Of a DNA stretch of 64,000 bases, positions 9,408-20,026 are shown in pieces; within the stretch, counting starts at the first letter, position 1, and every line of letters begins with the position of its first letter. The position numbers and the translations under genes were made by a program. The notes below the pieces were generated by a model. It ran no database searches, was not told the origin of the DNA, and was given only the letters and a program-made list of their open reading frames with translations. The DNA lies in contig JAWQFJ010002771.1 in the NCBI GenBank assembly GCA_034096865.1, forward strand, positions 134,599-198,598, given 5' to 3'. Origin of the DNA: Theodoxus fluviatilis (taxonomy: Eukaryota; Mollusca; Gastropoda; Cycloneritida; Neritidae).

Positions 9408-11236
9408 TCAGTCTCTTAACCCTGAGATGAGTTGTTGAGGCACCACTGATGACTTTCGGACAATCTTCCTCCATCGATCTCTATCCTCTGTGGCTCGCTG
9501 TGAGTCAGCAAAGGTCAAGCCTGTCCATCTTTGATGTTGTCTTCTCACCTCTTTCTCTGCCTGCCTCTCCTTCTCCCACCTGGTACGGTACCTTGCAGGA
9601 TGGTCTTGACCAGCCCACTGCCTCTTGACACGTGACCGTACCACTTCAGCTTTCTGCTTTTCACAATTGACAGCAGGTCTTCGTACTGTCCAATTGCTCT
9701 CCTGATCCTGTTGCTGACTTCCTCATTCGTGACATGGTCTTTATAGGAGATGTTCAGAATCTTGCTGTAGCATCTCATTTCCAGGGCTTGTATCCGTCTC
9801 TGTAGTTCAGATGTGAGTGTCCAGGACTCGCATGCATACAAGAATACGGAGATGGCCAGCGTGCGCATGAGCCTGATCTTCGACGCGAGAGTGATATTTC
9901 TGTCAAGCCATATGGCTTTAACTTTACCGATGCTGCTGTTGTTTGTGCTATCCTGGACAGTATCTCTGGTTTGGACCCTTCATCAGTCATGATAGATACC
10001 AGGTATTTGAAGTTGTTCACAGCTTCCAGTTTTTGGCCTTTCACTTTGATTTCCATTTTGAAGCCCCGAGGATTGTTCGTCATCACCTTGGTCTTCTCGG
10101 CGCTGATCTCCATGCCATATGCCTGTGAGGTCTTGTCCAGGTGCTCGACAAGACTAGTCAGCTCCTCTTCACTTCCTGCTAATCCATCAAAGTCATCAGC
10201 AAAACGTAAGTTGGTGATCTTTCTGCCACAGATGCTGATCGATCCTTCGTGTTCTGCTAGGGCATCAGTCATTATCCTTTCGAGGAAGAGGTTGAAGAGT
10301 GTGGGGGAGAGTAGACAGCCCTGTCTGACTCCGACCGTTGTCCTGAACCATTCGCCTGTGGTACCATTCAACAGGATTGCGCTGGTCGCTCTGTTATAGA
10401 GATGTTCGACGACTTTGATAATCTTGGAGCTGATGTTGTAGCTTCTCATGTGGCCCACAGCGCAGCATGCCAGACTCTGTCAAATGCTTTCTTAAAGTCT
10501 ATAAAGACATGGTACAGATCTTGTTGGTGTTGTAGATGTTTCTCACACAGGACTTTCAGATTGAAGATCTGATCGGTGGTGTTCCTACCTGGTCTGAAAC
10601 CTGCCTGCTCTTCAGCAATGATTTTCTCTGCCTGAGGTTTTAATCTGTTCAACAGTACTTTCAGCATGACCTTGCTGGGATGGCTGATGAGGCTGATTGT
10701 GCGGTAGTTCTGGCACATTTGCAGGTTTCCTTTCTTGGGCAATGTAATCACTAGGGACTGTGTCCACAGGGTTAGCCAACCTCCCGTCTGCCAGATCTTA
10801 TTGCAGATCTTTGTGAGTGCATCGATCATTGCGTCGGCTCCTGCCTGGATGATTTCCCTGGAATGTTGTTGTTGTTGTTGCGTACCTGAGCTAAACACTC
10901 CCAGGATCACCCAAGTGGGTGAGATGATTGCGTGTGTGACTGTTTTTGAACACCCCGCCATATAGGCAGCCACGTACACTCCGTCTTCAGGGGATTTGAT
11001 CTCTGTCTCCAGAGAATGCCTGTTGTTATGTTAGGAGCTTACCGCGGCTGAAGATAATCCCCACATAACAGTACAACATAACAACATTTTGCTGTAGCCT
11101 TAATTGGTTTTTGGCTGGAGTCAACAAATAGCAGCCTTTGCCCAAGGCAAGTGGAATGTTGTCAACCCTAGCTGACTTCCCTTTCTTGAGGGACTTAACC
11201 GCTGTCTCCACCTCCACGCGGTTAAGGAGTATAAAC
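9408..11236 (-). pseudogene. non-LTR retrotransposon reverse transcriptase, 5'-truncated and frameshifted
   Basis: Read leftwards, the frames give in order: VKSLKKGKSARVDNIP (about 11160-11200), the RT block NYRTISLISHPSKVML and EEQAGFRPGRNTTDQIF, then DFKKAFDRVWH, GVRQGCLLSPTLFN, the catalytic LRFADDFDGLAG (an FADD box), and a C-terminal part with YACESWTLT, LKWYGHVSR and a final SVVPQQLISGLRD before a stop at 9408. At least three frame changes break it (10979-10446, 10458-9775, 9868-9545 and 9644-9408 are in different frames). No endonuclease domain remains. A SINE-like element sits inside it (10870-11151). It is a LINE-type pol; I do not assign the clade. Confidence 0.85.
10870..11151 (-). 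mobile_element. SINE-like insertion with 11-bp target duplication
   Basis: This segment of about 282 bp interrupts the reverse transcriptase exactly between DNIP and EIIQAGAD. It is bounded by the direct repeat TGGAATGTTGT (10859-10869 and 11152-11162); removing one copy restores the RT alignment apart from one missing base. On the minus strand it ends in (CAA)n, a simple-repeat tail. Length, tail and target duplication fit a SINE. I do not see a clear tRNA promoter box, so the type is uncertain. Confidence 0.6.
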
Positions 11237-11242
11237 TATTAT

Positions 11243-11684
11243 TGCTGAAATGGTCGTTGTCACCAACGCCATTTGGCGACACTGTACCTCGGGTACTCTG
11301 TCCCCGGGGACAGAGTACCCCAGTTTGAATTATCGGCATTTGAACGAGAACGAGACTGCCAACAACCGGCAGTTTCTAAAACTTTCAAAATGGCGGTCGA
11401 CAACGAGACCGCAGCCGCCACCCCGCCTGATTGACTTCGCACGCCCGGGGAGTTACGCTAAGATCTGGCCGCGTTAATGTATCTGCGTTTTGTGACAAAC
11501 GTCTTGCTCGGCGGTACTGTACTCCATGCACCTTAACGGTCCGCGTGATTTGGGTGTAATCTTAAGCTAAACGACGTTTATTGGCGCTGCTGAAATGGTC
11601 GAAGTCGGAAACATTCGGAGCTCTGGGGACAGAGTACCTCGGGTACAGTGTCGCCGAATGTTGGTGACAACGACCATTTCAGCA
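11243..11684. mobile_element. MITE with long TIRs and 7-bp target duplication
   Basis: The left end TGCTGAAATGGTCGTTGTCA is repeated inverted at the right end, and the TIR similarity continues for about 65 bp (through CGACACTGTACC and GGTACTCTGTCCCC). CTATTAT flanks both ends (11236-11242 and 11685-11691). A 7-bp duplication suits P-type or related cut-and-paste elements, but the superfamily is not certain. It lies at the broken 5' edge of the reverse transcriptase. The central 11411-11480 part resembles the centre of the inverted-repeat element at 25.1 kb. Confidence 0.75.
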
Positions 11685-11699
11685 CTATTATTTGATAAG

Positions 11700-13170
11700 C
11701 TTGTACAAGAAAGACAATATTAAATTTCTGTCTTAAAATGTGTAGGCCTGAACATGTTTATATAATTTTTCGTCTTTGCTAGCTCGCGCGAGAGAGAGAG
11801 AGTAGCCATGAAGTTATAATTATTGAATTTGCGATAGACGCACAATTCCTGCGCGCAGTGTTCACTGCTAGGCCTACATAGTATTAATAATTGTTCATGT
11901 GTTGGATAGGTATTCTTGAGTGTAATGATGAAACAGCTATGTCGACATTTGCGCATGCACTGAAGACAAAACCAGCAGGATATCGAGTTAATATCTAATT
12001 CCAAGCATAGTTTTCGCTAATGAAGCATTTGTCTTAGAATGAAACTTTTCGAACAATCAATGCAGGAAAGACTCGTATCTCTCGATTGAGATTTTGTGTA
12101 ATTTTGTGGTCATGTGGTTAAAACTTTTGACCTCCAGTCGCTTTCGGCTTTTGAAGTTGTGCAGATCCCAGAGTTGCATATCCTAATCCTTGAACAAAAA
12201 GCCTAACTCACCTTGCCTCTCTCCATCCAGGGGTAAAACTGGTTACCTGTGAGGGCGAAGCTGGAAATTGTGAAAGTTTACCGTGGCGTGTTCATCTGCA
12301 GCGGGATTGCATGCTCCTCAAGGAGTGTGGACGATACTGGAGTAAAGATGAAAGCAGCTCCATGACCAGAGGCTTAAACTTAAGTGTATGTTTTGAATCC
12401 CAATCAATGAGTGAAAAGTCTCAGTCTACTCTAGGGTCAGCAGATTTTGCAGCTGGACATCTTACCTTTAAACCGGAAGCAGGCGAGACAGGAAGATTCC
12501 AACCAGCTAGACTCCGTCGGGCAACTCTACAGAGCCGGCGGGGATAACATTCAGTGACGAACTGAAATGACATAATACTAGAGCTCACGTCCGCTTTCCG
12601 TAATGTCAGTTAGAATCCTTCTGGTTTCCATCCCCCATCTCTCCTTTCAAGAATCGTGATATCAGAGGTGATTGATTGCCCCTCCCAATTGATAGGCTGC
12701 CATGTCTCTCTCTGTGCCTCTCAGAAACAGATCATCCCAAATGGCTCTTATCATATACACTCACTGCCAGACGTGTCTTCCCCCGATTCAGGTTTCTGTA
12801 CTGCTCTCAATGGACCACAAAAAAGTTCCAGAGATCACAGTATCAAAGTATGCCAGAGGAATATCTTTTCTCGGCAAAGTACATGTAAAGATACATAGTA
12901 CATATTCTGAGGTGCTTTCAACTGTGGTGTACTAGTAAGATGTTCTGTGGTAACTTACAGTTAACTCCACCCTTCTGTTGCTTTCTCTTTGTCACCGGAT
13001 AGCTGTAGTGGGGAAGTGGGTTTTCGGAAGTATCTCACCTGAGAGGGACTTGGTTTTTGCTGGTAAGGTTGGTAGTCCAACGACTCTATAGAAATGGAGG
13101 GTGGATGGGGGTTGAGTTCTGCCCTAGGAATGATGAGCGGTGTTCGCTCTGGGATGTCTGTCCCCGCTCC
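11700..13170. other. no gene recognised
   Basis: I find no supported gene. Short open frames such as 12311-12547 have no domain I recognise. The sequence is not obviously repetitive, apart from a short GA run at about 11788-11800. Confidence 0.4.
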
Positions 13171-13176
13171 CCCCCC

Positions 13177-13396
<220 letters not shown>

Positions 13397-13644
13397 TACA
13401 ATCCTAATGAAAATAGTTAACTTTTCTTGTTGACAATTTTAGCAGCTCAGTTGCATGCATGTCTCGGGAATGCTCTTTAGCGCACCACGCAATTACCTGA
13501 ATATACGAGAGCTCTTTATAAGTGGACAAATCAGCGATGTGTTTCGTAGAGCTGTCACTGGAGCAAAAGAGGTATGTCTGCCTCTTCTCGCTTTCCAGGC
13601 CTTCCCTGCTCAGAATGACATTCGAAGATGAAACGAGTCAAGCA

Positions 13645-13830
13645 TTACGGCCTGTCAGCTTCTGCACGCTATGTAAGGCCATTGACTACACAGTCACCAG
13701 AGCTGGTTAGATTTGGGGGAAGACTGAAAGCAAATCATGCCTCCATTTCCCTAGTTACTTGCTGTTTGCAAATCGCGAAAGGAGACGTGGTGGGTTTATT
13801 CTGATCTTATCCCTAGTCCTCAGGAGGTTG
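13645..13830 (+). repeat. interspersed repeat S, copy 1
   Basis: It starts near TTACGGCCTGTCAGC, and the part CCCTAGTTACTTGC, CGCGAAAGGAGACGTGGTGGG and CCTCAGGAGG is shared, with changes, with 59552-59715. It may be a SINE or a piece of one; no tail or target duplication was seen. Confidence 0.5.
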
Positions 13831-14044
13831 AGGTTTGTAATTCGAAAAGATACATAAAGTTTGAATTCCATCCGAGTCCTTCACCCAAATTACTTTTCAG
13901 TGCGTCAATGACATTTCAGCATACGTGGGTGCTCTCATCGGTGTTTACAAGTCTCTTTTTTCATGGGCGTGCAATAAATCAAAACGCACTCGAGGCAGAA
14001 GTGATTCCTGGTGCGCGTTGCTTAGTCAATCAAGTTCGCAAAAA

Positions 14045-14128
14045 ATAGGCCAGTGTCAACATGTGTCCAAGATTTGACTGCCTTTATTTTTGCTTTCATC
14101 ATATTCACACATGTTGACACCGGCCTAT
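14045..14128. repeat. 84-bp perfect-type hairpin
   Basis: ATAGGCCAGTGTCAACATGT at the left end is matched inverted by ACATGTTGACACCGGCCTAT at the right end with a single mismatch, around a loop of about 38 bp. It could be a minimal MITE or a transcribed hairpin. Confidence 0.7.
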
Positions 14129-14170
14129 TCCTCGCAACATCTTGCGAGGTTCCTAGAGTAAGCAAAGGGG

Positions 14171-14295
14171 GAGGGGCCGCTATTGCGGAGGGCTGCTATT
14201 GCGGGATTTTTTTTGGTCAAAAGTTTTTAAGGAAATAATTTTGTCCTAAAACGCCAAAAAAAACCCACATAAAATCTTTAATACTTTTTTTTTCT
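14171..14295 (+). mobile_element. terminal fragment of the GGGGCCGCTATTGCGG element
   Basis: GAGGGGCCGCTATTGCGGAG, then GCGGGATTTTTTTTGGTCAAAAG and GTCCTAAAACGCC, match one arm of the long inverted-repeat element at 25142-25960. Only one arm is present. Confidence 0.65.
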
Positions 14296-14354
14296 TAAAA
14301 AACGTAGAAATTTTTTCGATATGCCTGCAACCATTCTGAACACAGAGATATACT

Positions 14355-15050
14355 GGGGCCTGTTCAAGAGGCCTACCGGTACGTACCGGTACGTACCGGT
14401 AGCCTCTTGAACGACTTGGTACGGCTACCGGTACGTACCGGTACGTACCGCGCCGGAGAGCCGTTGCGCCTGTATAGCCAAAATGGCTGCCTTCGGGGAA
14501 AGGAAGAAAGTCGTCTTCACAAATATGCGCTGTGGCACGCATTTCGACCTGTGATTATTACCCAGCCTATGCGAGACGTTACAAGAAGTTAGGCTGATAT
14601 TGTACTTTTCTTTTTTAAAAGAATAACTGCTCTGAAATAATTACTGGGCAAGATGTTAGCAAACATTTCCAAGGCAGATAGCGAAACAATTTTAAGGGAA
14701 GCAACTCTTATATCTTACATTAGCCCTTTGTTTGTTGTGTAATCTCCCTTGAAGTGAGCATCGAAATATTCTTGCTTACACCAAGTTAGCACTGTCGTTT
14801 TGACATAAATTTCTATTCGAGTGATGCCGAGCATTCATGCACAGCTACAGCTTAACGTATTTCATCAGTTCCACAAGGAACGAGCAGTCTGCAGCTGCTG
14901 GTTTACTCATTTGGTTGAGAAGCGCAATCCGCGGCGATGAGAAGGCATCGCGGAAGCCATCTTGGCTACCGTTGGGTCATAACGAGTCGTTGAAGAGGGC
15001 ACACCGGTTGCTCGGCCACCGGTAGGCTACCGGTAGGTCGTCTTGAACGC
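14355..15050 (+). mobile_element. ACCGGTACGT-palindromic element, copy 1
   Basis: A unit of 696 bp bounded by GGGGCCTGTTCAAGAGGCC and, inverted, GTTCAAGACGACCTACCGG. Both ends carry repeated self-complementary ACCGGTACGT units (for example 14379-14402 and 14428-14449), which can fold on themselves. A second copy, highly similar over its whole length, is at 15719-16406. The GGGCCTGTTCA-type terminus resembles cut-and-paste transposons, but I could not define a target duplication. No coding capacity. Confidence 0.6.
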
Positions 15051-15056
15051 ACGGCT

Positions 15057-16500
15057 GGCTGCGCTCGATATGTCCGCCGGAATCCGCCGGCGGGCGAGAC
15101 GGGGCACCGGCGGGTTTTTTGTTCAGCTCACGTGATCGGCGGATCACCCGGCGAACCGCCGGGTCCGCCGTCAGGTTTTCTGAGGCGAACGAAGATCCAA
15201 GATGGCGACGACAAGACTAGGCTTTTTGTTTCATGACGATTCGACACTGAAAATATTTGATAATTCGTTCTCCGCTGACTCATGTGTGCCTTAATTTGTC
15301 ACCTCGCTGCAATTTCCGCTGGACAATTGAAGTAGATTACGATTTATTTTCTTTATTGTGTGCACGATGTGTGGTTGACGGTGAGAAATCCTGCATTAAG
15401 TTCGAATTGAAAATTCTCTCGCGAAGGGACGTAACTCTACATTCTGACCTCCCTTTGCGTAAAGGAAAATCGCTCGAGTGCGTGGTCTTAGTGTATAATT
15501 ATAGGGTCTTTGACTGCACCTAGGCTCAGGAGTCACTTATCAGGGCATAGGTAGTGGTAATAAAAATGTTCAATTTACACAATAACCTCAAACCTTACCA
15601 TAAACCAAGAAGACAGCACATTTCCTCATCATCGCTACCGCTGTCTAGTAACTCTTCTAAACACCACAATTGTGCCGCCATGTTGATCAGCCGAAAGCGC
15701 TCGATTAGCACGAAAGCTGGGGCCTGTTCAAGAGGCCTACCGGTACGTACCGGTACGTACCGGTAGCCTCTTGAATGACTTGGTACGGCTACCGGTACGT
15801 ACCGCGCCGGAGAGCCGTTGCGCCTGTATAGCCAAAATGGCTGCCTTCGGGGAAAGGAAGAAAGTCGTCATCACAAATATGCGCTGTGGCACGCATTTCG
15901 ACCTGTGATTATTACCCAGCCTATGCGAGACGTTACAAGAAGTTAGGCTGAGATTGTACTTTTCTTTTTTAAAAGAATAACTGCTCTGAAATAATTACTG
16001 GGCAAGAGTTAGCAAACATTTCCAAGGCAGATAGCGAAACAATTTTAAGGGAAGCACCTCTTATATCTTACATTAGCCCTTTGTTTGTTGTGTAATCTCC
16101 CTTGAAGTGAGCATCGAAATATTCTTGCTTACACCAAGTTAGCACTGTCGTTTTGACATAAATTTCTATTCGAGCGATGCCGAGCATTCATGCACAGCTA
16201 CAGCTTAACGTATTTCATCTGCTTCCACAAGGAACGAGCAGTCTGCAGCTGCTGGTTTACTCATTTGGTTGAGAAGCGCAATCCGCGGCGATGAGAAGGC
16301 ATCGCGGAAGCCATCTTGGCTACCGTTGGGTCATAACGAGTCGTTGAAGAGGGCACACCGGTTGCTCGGCTACCGGTAGGCTATCGGTAGGTCGTCTTGA
16401 ACGCATGGCTGTCGATTAGCCGGTCACGTGACGGGGGATCGCCGGTCACGTGGCGGCGGACCGCCGCCGCCGGATTCAGGCAGATAAATCGAGCGCAGCC
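15057..16500. mobile_element. GGCTGCGCTCGAT-ended element containing a nested copy
   Basis: The left end GGCTGCGCTCGAT is matched inverted at the right end (16488-16500), with GC-rich CGCCGGCGG blocks and CACGTGAC motifs following inside both ends. The second ACCGGTACGT element (15719-16406) sits within it, so this element is the older one. About 755 bp are its own. An open frame at 15257-15523 has no recognisable domain. Confidence 0.5.
15719..16406 (+). mobile_element. ACCGGTACGT-palindromic element, copy 2
   Basis: It has the same structure as copy 1 (14355-15050) and nearly the same sequence; one block of palindromic repeat (about 10 bp) is missing near its left end. It is nested inside the GGCTGCGCTCGAT element. 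The close similarity of the two copies points to recent activity. Confidence 0.65.
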
Positions 16501-16506
16501 ACTAGA

Positions 16507-16758
16507 GGTTGGTCATATGACTTCGGCTCCACATTCCAATGATTTAACCTATCAAAACTCAAATTAATCAAAAGACCATCGAGAGTAAAAAGAGACGATT
16601 CTGTTTCACTCCAATTATTTATCTTGATAGATAAACACAAATTTGGTGTTCTAATAAAACTAATCTATGAGATTTTCAGGAAATCATTTGAGAACTACTT
16701 TTAGCGCAAATGTCGTCTACAAAGTTGCAAAATGCCGTGAGCACGTGCGATTGTGTAC
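16507..16758 (+). mobile_element. left end of TIR element M, fragment
   Basis: GGTTGGTCATATGACTTCGG followed by about 240 bp closely matches 42325-42575, including AACACAAATTTGGTGTTCTAA. It is the left terminus of the element described at 42323-45011. The right part is not found next to it. Confidence 0.6.
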
Positions 16759-17066
16759 GCAATCTTTGGAACCAGTATAAACGCAGCGAAAATGATTCCT
16801 GTGGCACCGAGCTGGTGGCATGAATCTATGGTTATACTCTCGCCAGTAAATGCTTTCTGACCGGAACCTGTAGTCTAACACTGTTTGACGAGCTGCTGGA
16901 GTCCACACTTCGATGATTCGTGTATCGACATATGGAGTCGGTAAGTGATTTAATCTACATTCCGTCTGTGTTGAACGTTAAATGGTTAATCGAGTGGAAG
17001 TTTCTTCTGTAGGAATCCGTCCGATTCCGAAGTTTGATATCATCGGATAGCTCAGAAACAGTTTTT

Positions 17067-17631
17067 GACTCACATGCGAAGCAAAAGTGAGTCTATGTAC
17101 TCACCCGTTTCGTCCGTCCGGGCGTCCGGGCGTCCGTACAAACTTTAACATTGGATTTTTCTCGGACACTATTAAGTCTATCAACACCCAATTTGGTATG
17201 ATGGTGTATGATGACAAGGCGTACAAAAACATACATAGTGACTTGACCTTGCTTCAAGGTCAAGGTCGCAGGGGCTGTCTAAAAAAACAGCCATTTTCCA
17301 AATTTTCCCAATTTTTGACTGAAGTTTTTGAGATTGGATGCCTGACCTATATATGGTTTATAGGGCAAAGTAATTCCTATCTTTTGATACCACTTTGATT
17401 GACCTTGCTTCAAGGTCAAGGTCACAGGAGCTCTTTAAAGTTGGATTGTATACATACTTTTTGAAGTGACCTTGACCCTGAACTATGTAAGATTAATCTT
17501 CCCAACTTCATAACATTGTAGTACACATGTTATACTTTCATACTAGGTCACCCGTGTCGTCCGTCTAGGCGTCCGGGCGTCCGTCTGGGTGTCCGGGCGT
17601 CCGGGCGTCTGGGCGTCCTGTAATCCTTAAA
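17067..17631 (-). mobile_element. HINE copy G, left part of a copy split by a Gypsy element
   Basis: It begins GACTCACATGCGAAGC (the subterminal repeat) after a T run, continues with GTCY-type GTCCGGGC runs, the AAGGTCAAGG body, and a second GTCY run, and ends at GTAATCCTTAAA (about 17631). The missing remainder, starting AAACTTTAACGTTGG, is found in the same orientation at 24099-24726. Together the two parts reproduce one multi-module copy like 56646-57840, so the 6.5 kb between them was inserted into it. Confidence 0.6.
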
Positions 17632-17850
17632 CACAATTTTTTGCACGGGGCCACAGATCACGGTTGTTGGATGCCATTAGCAGATGGTTTCTCATGTTGT
17701 CTGCTCCTAACTTCCGGTCAGTGCGCTGACCGCGCTCAGCTTCTGGAGGGGGGTCTGGCAATTGCCAGCCCCAGTGCGTGAACGCACGCGCAGGAATCAG
17801 GTCATTCCTGAATTGTCCCAGGGAGAACTGGCATCAACTCAAAATTTTTC
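17632..17850. repeat. direct repeat of 23230-23448
   Basis: About 219 bp beginning CACAATTTTTTGCACGGGG and ending AACTCAAAATTTTTC. It is practically identical to the right-hand copy. The two lie near opposite ends of the presumed Gypsy element, as partial LTRs would. Confidence 0.85.
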
Positions 17851-19424
17851 TTGAGGGAAGAGGAACGGAGAACGAGACGATCTGCCTACGAGATATAACG
17901 GCGAGTACTTATGATCTTTTCGATCGAATTTTTATCGGTTCCTCAGTTTTTCTCTACGTGCAGTTGTGTGTTGATGCCGTGAGAGTGCATTCGTTACTCG
18001 GATATTCACATGTGCGGAGATTGAAAGACTTTCTCGATTATCATGGAAAAGTGAGAGTGCATTCGTTACTCGGATATTCACATGTGCGGAGATGTAAGAC
18101 TTTCTCGATAAGAGTGGTCTGATTGAGTGGCGGACATTGTATACATGTATGATTGTGCGTCGATGAAAACCCCACGTGGGATTCTCACGGTCCGAGACCA
18201 TGTGAATTCACACATGCCACGAAATATTTTCAGACGGTCCGCCGTTTCACTGAAACTGCAGAGTACCTCATTCGATAATCCAATCTGGCTAAGAACGGCT
18301 CTCACAATTTCTACCACGTTTTCTCCGGAATTCTTGCTAACTTACGATCTGTACGCATCAAGTATGTTCAGAGAAATGTGCGACAGACTTGTGCCTCCCA
18401 TCATAATGATCATTTGCGAATCATTCGGCATGATTCTGCCCGATTCTATGCTAAATTACGATATGTACGCACAGCATTAATTTATCATAGGTGTATGTTG
18501 AATGCATTAACAGATCGTGAAACCTCCTACAGTTCACACATCGAATGCAGGTCAACGCAGCCACGCCGAACATTTGTCTCCAAGATGGCGGCACGCAATG
18601 TACTCATGCTGTCCGCCATCTTGAATCTTAAAAGCTAGCACCTCTCAAAATGCCTCGCTCAATCTACGCCCGTCTTCGATTGGCTCGATAGCAAGCAAAG
18701 AACGAAACTGCCCCTTCGGCGAGATCTGCGTAGATCTACCGAGATCTTCGCATTTTCAAACCAGGCACAGGTAGCTCCTGGCGCCATAATAGCGGTGACA
18801 GGGGAGGCAACTCTGACTGGTAAGTTGCTAAGCAGGGAGCAGCGATAGTCTCCCTTGCCATTGCACGGGAACCTCTCGGTGTTGTGACCTTTGCAGAATG
18901 TCACTGTAAAACATTTAAGTGGTGTGAGTTAAATGAGTGTGATAATTAGCTTACTGAGCTACAGTCGAAAAAATTCCAGGTTACCCAGAGGCATAAACCA
19001 CTTTGATACCGGCAGAGCGAGAGGGTTCTGGTTGGAGCAAATGTCACTGTCAATGACTGGATGTACATGTTGGTTATGCTTTGCATATACTTTCAACATG
19101 GCAACACAAGAGTCGTGACCAATAACCTTGCAGTGACTAACCTACTTTCTGACTGGGTCAGAAACAAACATCTTTTTTGAGAAAAACCAAATGTGAGTGG
19201 TTGAAACTCATTTTGTAGACAAAATACAACAAACTGAAATGATGTGAACTTTTTTCCTTGAAGTGGGGCCTAATGCCCTGCGTGGCTTAATGCCATGCTT
19301 TTCCCTACTACTTCACAGCTAACAGTAAAGCTGTTCACAAACATCCTGCCTGTGATAGCACAGACCAGCCTTTTCTCTTTCTGTTGCCTTGTTTATTTCT
19401 ACTGTAAGTGAAATGTGCAAATTG
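17851..19424. other. no gene recognised; small YY1-type hairpin
   Basis: No gene could be supported. A frame at 18127-18480 has no recognisable domain. At 18581-18623 the arms CAAGATGGCGG and CCGCCATCTTG form a hairpin in which each arm is a YY1-type motif. This region is inside the presumed Gypsy insertion. Confidence 0.35.
17979..18115. repeat. 72-bp tandem duplication
   Basis: GTGAGAGTGCATTCGTTACT starts at 17979 and again at 18051. The repeats share CGGATATTCACATGTGCGGAG and GACTTTCTCGAT, so there are nearly two full units. Confidence 0.85.
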
Positions 19425-20026
19425 TCACCCATCGATCTCGAAGTAGCGGATGTAATAGTCCACTGTTATCAGGAAGGATCTGTCTTGCCAATTGAAGATA
19501 TCGGTGCCAAGCTTCTGCCACGGTCGAGTTGGGACTTCGTGGGATAGGAGTGGTTCCTTTGGGTTTGCTGGGCTCATACTGGCACAGATGGTACAGGCTG
19601 CGATGGTGTTGTGGATCTGTTTTTTCATCCCTGGCCAGAACATGATTTCTCCTGCTCGTTGCTTTATTTTCTCAATTCCAAAGTGGCTGGAGTGAATCTT
19701 CGTTATTATTTCTGGACGCATGGCAAGTGGTAAAGTATCTTCTCTCCTTTGAAGATGATTCCATCGGTAAAGTATCTTCTCTCCTTTGAAGATGTTTCCA
19801 TCGATGGAGGAAAGTTCATCTCTGAAGTTCCAGAACTCACTGATGGTTGATTTGCAGTCTGTACGAAGTTCAGGCCATCCATTCTGTATGGTTGACTTCA
19901 AATCTTGCAGTTGAGGGTCTTCTGCAGTGGCTTTCTGAATTTGCTTCATTTTCACATCGGTGACGGGCTGATTCTCGACGACAGTGTGGACGTATGCGTC
20001 GATGTCTTCAGCAATTTTCACTGTCT
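19425..20026 (-). pseudogene. Gypsy/Ty3 Pol: integrase zinc-binding region and start of the catalytic core
   Basis: On the minus strand, after the 114-bp array, the frame reads KIAEDIDAYVHTVVENQ, then AMRPEIITKIHSSHFGIEK. Next comes the H2C2 zinc finger: its first His is in HSSHFGIEK, and its Cys pair is in AACTICASMSP after FWPGMKKQI. The integrase core then starts with RPWQKLGTDIFNW, which carries the first catalytic Asp, and continues LITVDYYIRYFEIDG before a stop at 19425. The rest of the core, with the second Asp and the Glu, is gone. A 37-bp duplication (about 19731-19806) lies in the linker before the finger. The order is that of Gypsy-type pol. The copy is dead. Confidence 0.8.

Noticed and set aside
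9408..11236. Host gene encoding a reverse-transcriptase-like protein
   Set aside because: At least three frame changes, a SINE-like insertion and missing endonuclease show that it is a dead LINE copy.
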